DNA from: Candidatus Bathyarchaeota archaeon
GTDB taxonomy: Archaea > Thermoproteota > Bathyarchaeia > Bathyarchaeales > DTEX01
Direction of reading: 5' to 3'
DNA: 33,627 nucleotides
Assembly (NCBI GenBank): GCA_018397055.1
Contig: JAGTQS010000006.1
Coordinates: 1-33,627 of the forward strand
The translations under genes and the position numbers were made by a program. Positions 8,419-18,039 of this stretch are shown here, piece by piece (the first letter of the stretch is position 1; each line of letters begins with the position of its first letter). Under the pieces are notes generated by a model that was given only the letters and a program-made list of their open reading frames with translations, had not been told where the DNA came from and did no database searches.

Positions 8419-10641
8419 CTAGGTTTCCTCTTCCAGTATTCTGTCCACAACTAGTTGCCTTAGGTTTTTAGATAGGCTTGCGAAGTACGCGCTGAATCCT
8501 GTTACACGCACGATAAGGTTTGGATACTTCGAAGGGTCTTGATGGGCCTTAAGAATCTGCTTCTTGTCAATAACATTCATGTTAATCATGGTTCCTCCTA
8601 ATTCAAAGTGTCCTTTTATCAAGGCTTCAACCTTTGCAAGCCCTTCCTCGCCTCGAGCTAATCCTAGATCCATATCGAGCTGCAAAGGCGCAGCGTTGCC
8701 GTAGCCACATTGTACGGATACAACAGCCACAGCCATCGCGGTGGGAGCACTTCCGCCTCTAAGAAAACCAGGGTCGGGACTGGCACCGTGAGAAATCGGG
8801 GCGTGCGCATGCCGACCGTTAGGCGTTGCCCCAACCGTTTGACCCATCGAGATCATTGATGCCCACGAGAAAAGACCAGGAATTACGTTGAATCCTGCTG
8901 GCGTAGGTTTCTCTTTTACGAACTTGGTGAAAGCTTGAACGATGCGGATCGCCCATTGGTCTGCCCTTGTGCCACCACGACCGTACCGTGGAACACTGGA
9001 CAGCATTAGCCGAACGTTTTCCGCGTCTTTGAAGTCGTTTTTCAAGTGTTCAGCTAACTGCTGCCACGTTAACAGGCCCTCTTTTTCGACACGTTGCTCT
9101 ACAGCAGCAAATGAGTCAGCGACCGTGGCGAGGCCAGAGCCGTCTATGCATAGGTTGTAATATTCTACGCCGCCGTTAGATGCGTCTAGGCCTTTTTCAA
9201 TTGTTCCGTAACATAATAGGTCTAGAACAAGTTCTGGGAAAACCTTGTGCATGTTTTTCATGTGAAAGTCTAGTCCTTCCTTAGTGACTTCCACGGCTCG
9301 ATGCAGGTGTTTCTTAAAACGGCTCCACAGCTCATCTACGCTTGGCTTAATCTCAGAATCGTTCATCATGTCCCAAAATGCAACCTCAAAAACCTTCGTA
9401 AAGTTGATTTTAACGCAGTCGTTCAACGTGTACTCTCGACCTGGAATTGCAAACCAGTGGCAACCCGAGTAGACCCGCTGACGGGCAAGCTGCACGGAGT
9501 AACCGTTTTTTACGAAACCTTCAACCAGCCCCTTGTCGCCGAGAAATTTAGGAAAGCCAGTTTTATCTTCAAACATGATTTCGACTCCTCTACGTAGAAG
9601 TTCAGGGTTAAGACCGTCGAAAACTCGGATGCCGATGTTGGCGGGGGCCTTTAATCTGTGAACAGCTTCCAAAACGAGGAACGACACCTTATTAGTTGTA
9701 TCTTTACCTTCACCGTCAGGTCCTCCAAGCTGATAATACTGCGTATCGTTAAGCAGCAAACATGCAAGGTGAAAGATTGCCTCCTCGTCGGTCAACGTTC
9801 CAGCTGCTGACTCACGTTCATAATAGGGCTTAAGCCACACGTCAATTTGGCCCATTGACCCGCTTCCATTATACATACGGGCAATCATCTGATACCAAAC
9901 TGTCCACTGGCAAGCCTCACGGAAGGTTCTAGGAGGCTTAGAGATAAGCCACTCATTAATTTCAGCAATCTCTTCCAAGTTGCGACGTAAGGTTGGGTTC
10001 TTTTCTTTTTTAGCCATCTCACGGGCGACTTCAACGTGGCGGCGAATCCAGTCTTGAACCCCAAGTACAACTTGCTCTAAACCATCGTAAAAGTCAGACT
10101 TTTCAGGATTAAGTTTTCTATAACGACGTATCTTTCTAAGCAACCCTCCCCAGCCGAGCTTAAAGCCTATTGTCATGTCCTGACAGAAATGTTGAGTAGC
10201 CCCGATTCCAGGATATACGCCGTATTTTCTCTGCTCATCTTCCAAGTTTGAGGCAAGCTCAGGAGGCCAGCTTGGATTTCTGTAACCCATGAAATAGGCC
10301 ATGTATCCTCCTGCGAGCGAACTCATGGGATTAATGTAAACTGGATGAGCTTTGAGAAAAAGATTGAAGTTTTCGCCACAAGCCTTCGCGCCGAAAAATC
10401 CACCGCTTGGATGATTGCTCTTCGGTTTGAAATTATTCAGTTTTGCGTCTCTCACCATCTCGCCGGAGGGTCCCATGTATTCGGTAATCTCCCTAAACTC
10501 GGGTGAAGGCAAAATTCTACCATGGTCATCCTGATCCATTACAAGAAGGACTTCCTGCTTCTCCCTAGTCTGCTGCATCTTGGTTTTGCATAAAGCCTCC
10601 AGCCTTTGCTCGTAAGTTAGCTCCAAAAATTCCTCAGCCAA
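8419..10641 (-). CDS. Glycyl radical enzyme (pyruvate formate-lyase/diol dehydratase superfamily)
   Basis: C-terminal RVTGFSAYFASLSKNLRQLVVDRI glycyl-radical loop (8419-8508) and mid-protein YSGCHWFAIPGREY thiyl-cysteine region; paired with an activase. Confidence 0.9.
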   Translation of the reverse strand: MAEEFLELTYEQRLEALCKTKMQQTREKQEVLLVMDQDDHGRILPSPEFREITEYMGPSGEMVRDAKLNNFKPKSNHPSGGFFGAKACGENFNLFLKAHPVYINPMSSLAGGYMAYFMGYRNPSWPPELASNLEDEQRKYGVYPGIGATQHFCQDMTIGFKLGWGGLLRKIRRYRKLNPEKSDFYDGLEQVVLGVQDWIRRHVEVAREMAKKEKNPTLRRNLEEIAEINEWLISKPPRTFREACQWTVWYQMIARMYNGSGSMGQIDVWLKPYYERESAAGTLTDEEAIFHLACLLLNDTQYYQLGGPDGEGKDTTNKVSFLVLEAVHRLKAPANIGIRVFDGLNPELLRRGVEIMFEDKTGFPKFLGDKGLVEGFVKNGYSVQLARQRVYSGCHWFAIPGREYTLNDCVKINFTKVFEVAFWDMMNDSEIKPSVDELWSRFKKHLHRAVEVTKEGLDFHMKNMHKVFPELVLDLLCYGTIEKGLDASNGGVEYYNLCIDGSGLATVADSFAAVEQRVEKEGLLTWQQLAEHLKNDFKDAENVRLMLSSVPRYGRGGTRADQWAIRIVQAFTKFVKEKPTPAGFNVIPGLFSWASMISMGQTVGATPNGRHAHAPISHGASPDPGFLRGGSAPTAMAVAVVSVQCGYGNAAPLQLDMDLGLARGEEGLAKVEALIKGHFELGGTMINMNVIDKKQILKAHQDPSKYPNLIVRVTGFSAYFASLSKNLRQLVVDRILEEET

Positions 10642-10737
10642 CCTTTACCACATCCAACGGAAGATTTTTCGCTTCTTTGTGAATAGCATAAAAAAGAAAG
10701 AAGTGTCTTAATTCAGTTTCGATTAGAAATTCAGAAA

Positions 10738-11706
10738 CTAGTTCCCACGAACTTTTATTCCCAGTTTTTTCACTGCCTCTGACAGTTCTCTCATTTTTTC
10801 TTTTGCCGGAACCGCCAAGTTACTTGCAGAGTACTCAAGCCCAAGGGCTTTGTATTTGCCTTCTCCTAACCGGTGAAAAGGCAACAGTTCCAAGTATTCA
10901 AGATTTGAGAATTCCTTTACAAACTCTGCGATGGCCTCAACCTCGCTTTTTGTGTCGTTGAAGCCGGGAATAATTGGCACACGTAGGATGAGTGGCTTTT
11001 TGGTCTTCGACAGTCTCACGGCATTATTCAGAATTATTTTATTCGAGACTCCGGTTGCTTTTTTATGTTTCTCAGAGTCAACGTGCTTAATATCCATCAT
11101 AACTAGGTCAAGCATGGGAAGTAGCGAGGCTAGAATCTTCCATTGACAGTTAGCAGCAGTTTCAATTGCGGTGTGTAAACCAACCTTTTTACACTTTTTA
11201 AGCAGAGCTCGGGAAAAACTGTATTGTACAATCGGGTCGCCTCCTGAAAGCGTTACTCCACCGCCGGATGTTTCGTAGAAAACCTTGTCTCGCAGAACCT
11301 CATCTACGACCTCGTCGACTGTCATTTCACGTCCGACAAGAACAAGTGCGCCTGCATAACAGGTTTGTGCACATTTACCGCACGCAGTACACTTTTCCCG
11401 AAGAAATACGTGGGCATCTTCCTTTACAACGTGGGCCTTGTTCGGGCAAGCTAGAAGGCAGTTTCCGCAGTAGATGCACCGGTCAGGGTAGAACATGACT
11501 TCAGGTTTAAGATGGATGCCTTCTGGGTTTTGGCACCAGAAACAGCGGAGTGTGCAGCCTTTGAGAAAGATTGTTGTCCGTATACCTGGGCCGTCGTGAA
11601 CAGAAAATCGTTGTATGTCAAAGATCGTTCCTTTCGCTGTTTGTGGAGTCAATGTTTTTCGAGTACAATTGTTGCGTTTCAATAATAAATTTTCTCTTAT
11701 GGGCAT
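10738..11706 (-). CDS. Glycyl radical enzyme activating enzyme (radical SAM, two extra 4Fe-4S clusters)
   Basis: SVHDGPGIRTTIFLKGCTLRCFWCQNPEG (CxxxCxxC); CIYCGNCLLACP and CTACGKCAQTC; TSGGGVTLSGGDP; immediately upstream of the GRE. Start codon uncertain. Confidence 0.93.
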   Translation of the reverse strand: MPIRENLLLKRNNCTRKTLTPQTAKGTIFDIQRFSVHDGPGIRTTIFLKGCTLRCFWCQNPEGIHLKPEVMFYPDRCIYCGNCLLACPNKAHVVKEDAHVFLREKCTACGKCAQTCYAGALVLVGREMTVDEVVDEVLRDKVFYETSGGGVTLSGGDPIVQYSFSRALLKKCKKVGLHTAIETAANCQWKILASLLPMLDLVMMDIKHVDSEKHKKATGVSNKIILNNAVRLSKTKKPLILRVPIIPGFNDTKSEVEAIAEFVKEFSNLEYLELLPFHRLGEGKYKALGLEYSASNLAVPAKEKMRELSEAVKKLGIKVRGN

Positions 11707-12057
11707 GCTTCAAGACGAAAATTATGATTTTTGGCTTTACTGGCAGCATGTCAGTTTTAAAGTAGCGTCAAAAGAAAGAAAACAACGTAGCCTACTATGA
11801 CGCTTCCAATGTAAGTAACCGCCATCATTGTGTATTCTCTTGTCTCTTTACACATTCTTATTTTCCACACTTCTTATGCCTCCTTTTTGGTTTACTCCTT
11901 ATTTTGTATGGTCACCAGAATTCAGAATTGTGTGAAAATGTGGTCAACAGCGTGGTCACGGGCGCTCCAAGACCTATATATATTGCTTGATTTTTTTGGA
12001 CAATGTGATTGTTTGCTGTACTTTTTGGGAAAAGATTGAATTTTTTTGGGTTTCCTA

Positions 12058-13431
12058 TTAGTTTCTTGTTTGAGGTTCACAGTGAACGCTTACTTGGTTA
12101 ACCCTGTTATCAATTGACCTAATCTTTTCTTCAATCTTTGTCGCTATTTCATGGGCCATAGTTAATGTTATTGAGCTATCTATTTCGCAGTGTAAAGTTA
12201 CATTAAACTTTCCATCACGTACCAAAATTTCAAGTTCATGCAACGAGTGGACCTCGGGCATACTTAATGAGATTTTTTGAATTTCATTTTCCAAAAAAAC
12301 TGTTGATTTGTGGCTGTATTCTGTTCCAGAAATCTCAGAAGACGGCTCAAGGTGGCTAATAATCGTTGATACGTTTGGCAATTTATCCTTGAGAAGCCGT
12401 TCCAATCTATCTGCGATTTCGTGGGCTGAAGCGATTGTGATTTTCGGGTCAAGTTCAATGTGATAAGAAACGAATAGTTTACCTTCGATTGTTCTTACTG
12501 ATATTCCGTGAATGTCCCTTATTTCAGAAACATCAGAGGCAACTGCCCTTATTGTCGTTACGATGTCTTTTCCAGAATAGGGTTCGGTGTGAATCAAAAT
12601 GTCAGAGTTAGGAAGAATCTTTGATATTCGCTCTTCTATAGTTGACGTTATTGAGTGCGCTTGATAAAGCGTCATAGTGCCAGACAAAGTAATATGAGCG
12701 TCAACAAAATTTTTTTGACCAGCCCTCCTAATTCTCAGGTAATGGCAGTCCTTGACCCCTTCAACAGTGAGAATTTGGTTTTTCACTTTTTCCGAAATTC
12801 CAGGCGGCGCAGCATCTATAAGAGTTACATATGATATTCGCAACATTCTGATTCCTGAATACAGGATGTACGCCACGATGCATAGCGCGGCTATTGAGTC
12901 TGCAATCCAAACCCCAAAGTGATAGAAAATCAAACCAACGATGACAATGACAGCTATTAGGAGGTCATTAAGAAAATGTAGAGCTCCAGCCTCAATCGCC
13001 TCACTCTTTTGTTTCTTAATAGACGACTTAAGCCTTGCATAAGCAAACAAGTCAATTGCTATTGACGCGAAATTCGTGGAAAAAGCCACCCAAAAAAACT
13101 CGATTGTTTGCTGGTTCGCCACGAGTCTAAGAAAGGCGTTATAGACTATCCATGAGCATGTTAGAAAAAGAAGTAGAATTTCGGAGATTGCTGCTATAGA
13201 CTCGACTTTTTCGTGGCCATACATGTGGACTTCGTCTGGAGGCTTGCTGCTTTCTCGAACAGCAAAGAACATGATGATTGCGGCGAGAAAATCCATTAAA
13301 GTGTTGAATGAGCTCGATAAAAGACCAAGACTTCCAGAAACAAAGCCTCCTGTCAACTCTATTACAGTTAATGTTGCACCAGCTAAGATTCCTTTCTTGG
13401 AAGCAGATTCGTTTGACGTGGAATTTGACAT
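12058..13431 (-). CDS. Cation diffusion facilitator transporter with three tandem C-terminal ZT_dimer-like domains
   Basis: CDF core (GILAGATLTVIELTGGFVSGSLGLLSSSFNTLMDFLAA, DEVHMYGHEKVESIAA); three repeats ending in LIHTEP / IISHLEP / VSVHCEP. Start placed at MSNSTSN. Confidence 0.88.
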   Translation of the reverse strand: MSNSTSNESASKKGILAGATLTVIELTGGFVSGSLGLLSSSFNTLMDFLAAIIMFFAVRESSKPPDEVHMYGHEKVESIAAISEILLLFLTCSWIVYNAFLRLVANQQTIEFFWVAFSTNFASIAIDLFAYARLKSSIKKQKSEAIEAGALHFLNDLLIAVIVIVGLIFYHFGVWIADSIAALCIVAYILYSGIRMLRISYVTLIDAAPPGISEKVKNQILTVEGVKDCHYLRIRRAGQKNFVDAHITLSGTMTLYQAHSITSTIEERISKILPNSDILIHTEPYSGKDIVTTIRAVASDVSEIRDIHGISVRTIEGKLFVSYHIELDPKITIASAHEIADRLERLLKDKLPNVSTIISHLEPSSEISGTEYSHKSTVFLENEIQKISLSMPEVHSLHELEILVRDGKFNVTLHCEIDSSITLTMAHEIATKIEEKIRSIDNRVNQVSVHCEPQTRN

Positions 13432-13542
13432 AATGAACATGCAGAAATAATCTCTCTTGCTTATAAGTTTTTTTCGATAAGCAATCGGCAACATTGCGAA
13501 ATTGTTCAACTATAATATTTTTGGGAGTCACGGATATCCTTT

Positions 13543-13941
13543 TTATGATGCAGCTTTTCCACATTTTGAGCAGAACTTAGCGTCTTGTGTCAGTTCTGAG
13601 CCGCAATTAGAGCAAAATCTAGCTTGTTTTTCGTGATACGGTGGAACTCTATAAACCGGTCTCTTTTCTTCTCTAATTATCAAATATATAATGAGACCCA
13701 AGACATTAGCGATTAAAACAATTAAGAGCCAAAGAGCGCCATCCATTCCTCTTGATTTGGCGTCTTGATAAACCCATATGCAAATTAGGATGCCAGCTAC
13801 AAACCATATGATGCCGAATACTAAAATGAAGAAGAATGGAAAAATGAAAAACTGTTGCATCATTTGAAGTACAGGCTCTGGCAACTTACCGTCACAATAT
13901 TTCTCAGTAATATTGTTGCTTATTAAGGATTCTATAGCCAA
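13543..13941 (-). CDS. Membrane protein with C-terminal zinc ribbon
   Basis: Two hydrophobic segments then FCSNCGSELTQDAKFCSKCGKAAS; true start may be a downstream Met near 13863. Confidence 0.7.
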   Translation of the reverse strand: MAIESLISNNITEKYCDGKLPEPVLQMMQQFFIFPFFFILVFGIIWFVAGILICIWVYQDAKSRGMDGALWLLIVLIANVLGLIIYLIIREEKRPVYRVPPYHEKQARFCSNCGSELTQDAKFCSKCGKAAS

Positions 13942-14094
13942 CTACACAACTGTTTTTCCTAAAAAAATGACTTCAGAAATTAACACACAACTGAGTATAA
14001 TGTGATTGAGTAATATGTATTTACACGTGTTATGAAAAAATAAATAGCTTCCAGATTTCTTTTTTTTAAAAAAAAACAGCTGGGGGCTATTATC

Positions 14095-14460
14095 ATGGAA
14101 TCAACCGACCAGAAGCTTAGGGAAATGAAAAAAATATTGTCTACTCTCCAAGAACACGGTAGACTCTATCAGGATTTTGCAAAAACCCTTGAACAATACG
14201 CAAATGAAACAAGAACAATGAAACCTTTGATTGGCAAACCAGGAGAAACAAGCCTTAAGGATTCTTGGCTTGTAAGAGCAGGTTTAGCCTTAATTGCCTT
14301 TCCAGACCCAACCATCAGCGACCTCGTTGGCTCAATGCTGGTTACAGCAGGTGTCATTAAACATAAAACAAGGAAATTGACAGCTGCTGATGCTTGTTGT
14401 GAATTTCAGAGCACGGTAAAAACCATTCATGAACTTGCAAAAGACATTAGACAGAAATGA
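14095..14460 (+). CDS. Hypothetical protein
   Basis: 121-aa ORF in an otherwise empty gap, ordinary composition. Confidence 0.55.
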   Translation: MESTDQKLREMKKILSTLQEHGRLYQDFAKTLEQYANETRTMKPLIGKPGETSLKDSWLVRAGLALIAFPDPTISDLVGSMLVTAGVIKHKTRKLTAADACCEFQSTVKTIHELAKDIRQK

Positions 14461-14547
14461 GCAGACTAATGGATAAAGCTCAAATTTTCAGCCTTTTATA
14501 TTTTATATTTATATTTGAATTCAATTATTTTATCATGGTGTCTCTTT

Positions 14548-15405
14548 TTGACCGCGTACCTTTCCGAGGTGGCTATCGTTAAAGGCGACGAACCATCTGA
14601 AATGGTCGTTAAAGCTTTGACTCTCGTTGGCGCTGAACAAGCATTCAAAATTGAAGAAAAGATTCTCATTAAACCCAATTATATTAATGCAAGCCATCCA
14701 GCTACGGGCAACACCACAGACGCAAGGGTCATAGAGGGAATCGTGAAGTACTTTAAAGAAAAAGGCTACAACAAAATCACAGTGGGAGAAGGAAGCGGAT
14801 TCGCTGACACAATGAAGGCCTATGAAGTTGCCGGGATCAACGAGGTTGCAAGACGATGGCAAATTAACCTGGTTGACTTAAATAAGGACGAGTACGAAGC
14901 GGTTGATGCCCAAAAAAGTCCTGTTCTAAGTTCTGTGAAAATATCAAAAACAGCCCTAAACAGCGCCATAATAAGCGTGCCCAAACTTAAACTACATAGA
15001 ATAACGGGCGTAACTTTAAGCTTGAAAAACATGATGGGTGTAGTTCAGCCAAAAGGTAAAATGCACTTTCACCTTAACGAAAAAATCTCTGACTTGGCAT
15101 TAATCGTTAAGCCTAGGCTAGCGGTGATTGACGGCATAGTTGGCGGAGAAGGACATGAAACGGCTGGAAGACCTGTACCTATGAACCTTGTGATAGCAGG
15201 ATTAGATCCCGTCGCAGTCGACACTGTAGGAGTAGCCGTAATGGGGGTAGACGTGAACAACGTTAAGCACGTAAAATTGGCATCAAAAAAAGGGCTTGGC
15301 GTCAGCGACCTGAATCTGATTAGGATTTTAGGAGAGCCCATTGAAAATGTGAAAAGAACGTTTAAGCCTTCCTTCTCTTCTTACTTTATGTCAAAATTTG
15401 CCTAA
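14548..15405 (+). CDS. DUF362 domain protein
   Basis: VAIVKGDEPSEMVVKAL, ILIKPNYINASHPATGNTTDARV, KLKLHRITGVTLSLKNMMGVV, GLDPVAVDTVG; TTG start proposed at 14548. Confidence 0.8.
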   Translation: MTAYLSEVAIVKGDEPSEMVVKALTLVGAEQAFKIEEKILIKPNYINASHPATGNTTDARVIEGIVKYFKEKGYNKITVGEGSGFADTMKAYEVAGINEVARRWQINLVDLNKDEYEAVDAQKSPVLSSVKISKTALNSAIISVPKLKLHRITGVTLSLKNMMGVVQPKGKMHFHLNEKISDLALIVKPRLAVIDGIVGGEGHETAGRPVPMNLVIAGLDPVAVDTVGVAVMGVDVNNVKHVKLASKKGLGVSDLNLIRILGEPIENVKRTFKPSFSSYFMSKFA

Positions 15406-15500
15406 ACTGATTGGAATAACATTGAAGGGTTTCTTTTATCCAGTTAATTTTATATCAACAGTCGACGAGACATTTTCAGCAAACACTATGAGGAATAAGT

Positions 15501-16328
15501 ATGAGTTCAGTTGGGAAAAAAATAAGATTAGGCCACATCTTTAAGGAAGATGGAAAATGTTTTGTCCTAACAATGGACCACGGAGTCGATTTGGGACCCC
15601 TTAAAGGGCTGGAAAACATTAAAACTGCCGTTAGAAAATGTCTTAGCGGAAAATACATGCCTGATGCTATATTAATGAATCCATCGATGATACGGCTTTG
15701 TCACGCTGAAATAGTCGGTAAGCTCGGCGTTATAGCGCGACTAGACGGAACAGCAACCGTGATAGGACCTGACATTACGGATTATCGGATGTTTTCCTCA
15801 GTTGAAGAAGCTTTGAGGGTAGGCGCAGACGCCATAGCGTCAATGGCATTTCCGGGAACAGTAAGAGAATCGCAAAACGCTGAGAAAGTTGGAAAAATTT
15901 CTCAAGAATGCGAAAAACTGGGTATGCCACACGTATGTGAAGCTCTTCCACCTGAAATTATTGATTATCACTTTAAATCTGAGGCTAAACGGCAATGGCC
16001 AAGCGTCGAGCACGTGAAATTTGTAGACCGAGTAGCAGCTGAACTAGGTGCTGATGTTGTCAAGTCCTATTACACAGGAGACCCGGATTCATTTAAAGAG
16101 GTCGTTGAATGCTGCCCGGTTCCTGTAATCGTGTTAAGCGGTCCAGGTGCGGGAAATCCGAATGAGCTTCTAGGAATCGTACATGACGTGATGGCTTCTG
16201 GAGCTGCAGGTGTAATTATGGGCAGAAACATCTGGCAACATGAACGTCCGGCTGCTATGATTGAGGCTGTTATGCGAATAGTTCACGAAGACTTAAGCAT
16301 AGAAAAAGCAAGAAAAATAATAGCGTAA
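15501..16328 (+). CDS. DhnA-type class I aldolase (archaeal FBA/LsrF-like)
   Basis: LTMDHGVDLGPLKGLEN, ADVVKSYYTGDPDSFKEV (Schiff-base Lys), VIVLSGPGAGN, GAAGVIMGRNIWQHERP. Confidence 0.85.
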   Translation: MSSVGKKIRLGHIFKEDGKCFVLTMDHGVDLGPLKGLENIKTAVRKCLSGKYMPDAILMNPSMIRLCHAEIVGKLGVIARLDGTATVIGPDITDYRMFSSVEEALRVGADAIASMAFPGTVRESQNAEKVGKISQECEKLGMPHVCEALPPEIIDYHFKSEAKRQWPSVEHVKFVDRVAAELGADVVKSYYTGDPDSFKEVVECCPVPVIVLSGPGAGNPNELLGIVHDVMASGAAGVIMGRNIWQHERPAAMIEAVMRIVHEDLSIEKARKIIA

Positions 16329-16349
16329 TAGTCGATGTTAATTAAGTGA

Positions 16350-16483
16350 CTAAAGTTTGGCAAATTTTTGGCTTTCGCCTATTTCTTGGAAGATTTTTGC
16401 TAAAATAATGTTAATATTCATGGGTGCGAACTCCATTTTTTGCATTGTGGGTACATTCGAAACGAAAATTTGCCAAAGTTTAG
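16350..16483 (-). mobile_element. MITE-like element, copy 1 (inverted relative to copies 2 and 3)
   Basis: CTAAAGTTTGGCAAATTTT...AAAATTTGCCAAAGTTTAG; perfect 7-bp TSD TAAGTGA at 16343-16349 and 16484-16490; reverse complement differs from copy 3 at two positions. Confidence 0.92.
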
Positions 16484-17844
16484 TAAGTGATTTCAATTTC
16501 AATTCCAAGCACTCGACACAACTCAGTCAGTTCCTTAGAATAATCTCCATAAATGATATGATAGTGTTGAGCGAGGATTTTTCCCATAAACTCCCTTGTC
16601 CTGTTCCCAAGCACTATCTCCAAGCTTGGATAAACAGGTGCTTCCAGCTGCCAACCTATTTCATGCCAAACCCTTGGTTTTTCAGCTTCAGCAACTACAA
16701 CGTGCAACTTGTACTGGTCGCCTACGGAAGCTAGCCGCGCCAACGTAACTTTTCCAGTTCTCATTGAACCAACGGTCATTAGCCCTGTTAATTTTCCCCA
16801 GGCGTATTTATACAGTCTTGGAGTATTCTCGAGAGCCTGCTGAGGAATCATGCCACATACACCCATCAAGACGCGGTCTTCAAGTATGTCATAAAATTCA
16901 AGATAAACCGATCTTTGCCCGCTGATGTAGTCTAACATTAGCTCTGTAACCAAACCTAGGACGTCGCACTCGCAAACAACGGGCACCTCAGCTCCAGCTA
17001 AAGCAAGAGGTATGCATGGCGTTATGCCGTGGTATATTGGTAAACCATACACGCATTTCATGCTGACCGCTGAAAATCTTCGTTCATCAATTATCTTCTT
17101 CAGGGCTAAAAATATTTTAGTTGCTTTTTGAAGGTCCTCTCTGGCTACTTGTTTGTCCACATCCCAGCTGCCAAACTGTTCCTTTACGAATCTGTCCGCC
17201 TCTTCGTCTGGCATTTCTTCTGCTTTTAAAAGAAGCCTATGCACCTCATAGTCTTCAACTTCAGGCCCAACCTTACTTCGAAGAGAGGTTTGGTCAAAAC
17301 CAGCTGTATAACTGCCCATGTCAGCGTATCCAAAGATGCCAACTCTTGATTGCGACAATTTTCTTGCAGCCTCACAAGCTTTCGCAAATTTCGCTATCTC
17401 ATTTTGGGCATTCCCTGAATCAGGGTTGCCAAAGACCACTTTTATATTGAACCCCATCGTTTTCAGCGGCTGCATAACAGCGGACATAGCAGCTGCACCC
17501 GCAGGTGCAATGAGAACACCTTTTTCATCCAAAGACGATAAAGCCCAAAGAAGAATCGGCCGATTTCGGAAATTTATTAAGGTGTTCACGATCATCGGTG
17601 GTTCAGCCCAAGAGGGAAGCAAGGCTGTTAAAAAGTCGAAGTCTCCACGTTTTAAGGCTGATGCAGCTGGGTCAACGTCTGATAGTTCAATGACTGGTCC
17701 TGCTTCAGCAGTTTCCTTTATGCCGATTGAAGCCATCGTGTTTCTAGCAGCTTCCACGACCTTCTTCAACAGTTCAACAGTGTCTTTAGTATATGCTGGG
17801 GCTATGAAGCTCACAAATCCTGTACGCAACTGTAGCTCCTCCAT
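16480..17844 (-). CDS. L-fucose/arabinose isomerase-like protein
   Basis: GFVSFIAPAYTKDTVELL...LTALLPSWAEPPMIVNTL; VKEQFGSWD; VYGLPIYHGITPCIPLALAGAEVPVVCECDVLGLVTELMLDYISGQ. The 53 N-terminal residues of the ORF-track version are MITE/intergenic translation, so start is set at MEELQLRTG. Confidence 0.8.
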   Translation of the reverse strand: MEELQLRTGFVSFIAPAYTKDTVELLKKVVEAARNTMASIGIKETAEAGPVIELSDVDPAASALKRGDFDFLTALLPSWAEPPMIVNTLINFRNRPILLWALSSLDEKGVLIAPAGAAAMSAVMQPLKTMGFNIKVVFGNPDSGNAQNEIAKFAKACEAARKLSQSRVGIFGYADMGSYTAGFDQTSLRSKVGPEVEDYEVHRLLLKAEEMPDEEADRFVKEQFGSWDVDKQVAREDLQKATKIFLALKKIIDERRFSAVSMKCVYGLPIYHGITPCIPLALAGAEVPVVCECDVLGLVTELMLDYISGQRSVYLEFYDILEDRVLMGVCGMIPQQALENTPRLYKYAWGKLTGLMTVGSMRTGKVTLARLASVGDQYKLHVVVAEAEKPRVWHEIGWQLEAPVYPSLEIVLGNRTREFMGKILAQHYHIIYGDYSKELTELCRVLGIEIEITY

Positions 17845-17876
17845 AAAACTCAGTTGAGTATTTAATATATTAATGA

Positions 17877-18010
17877 CTAAACTTTGGCAAATTTTCATTT
17901 CGGAAGCATTAAAAACGCAAAAAATGGAGTTCCAAATATGAAAAATTAACATTATTTTGGTAAAATACTTTAAAGAAATGGGCAAAAGCCAAAAATTTGC
18001 CAAACTTTAG
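17877..18010 (+). mobile_element. MITE-like element, copy 2
   Basis: CTAAACTTTGGCAAATTTT...AAAATTTGCCAAACTTTAG; perfect 7-bp TSD TTAATGA at 17870-17876 and 18011-18017; more diverged internally. Confidence 0.92.
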
Positions 18011-18039
18011 TTAATGAATTAATTAGTCTTTGTGCCCAA

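Noticed and set aside
9301-9597. 98-aa plus-strand ORF within the GRE gene
   Set aside because: Antisense shadow of conserved GRE coding sequence; no family resemblance.
11765-12057. Small ORFs in the gap between the GRE activase and the CDF gene
   Set aside because: Low-complexity, T-rich intergenic translation without recognisable motifs.
16357-16734. ORF of 125 aa starting MANFWLSPISWKIFAKIML
   Set aside because: Starts inside MITE copy 1 and continues antisense to the isomerase gene; its similarity to the 507-aa ORF N-terminus is element-derived.
16350-18010. MITE copies 1 and 2 as ends of a composite transposon carrying the isomerase gene
   Set aside because: Each copy has its own different 7-bp duplication (TAAGTGA vs TTAATGA), so they inserted independently; the outer flanks do not match each other.
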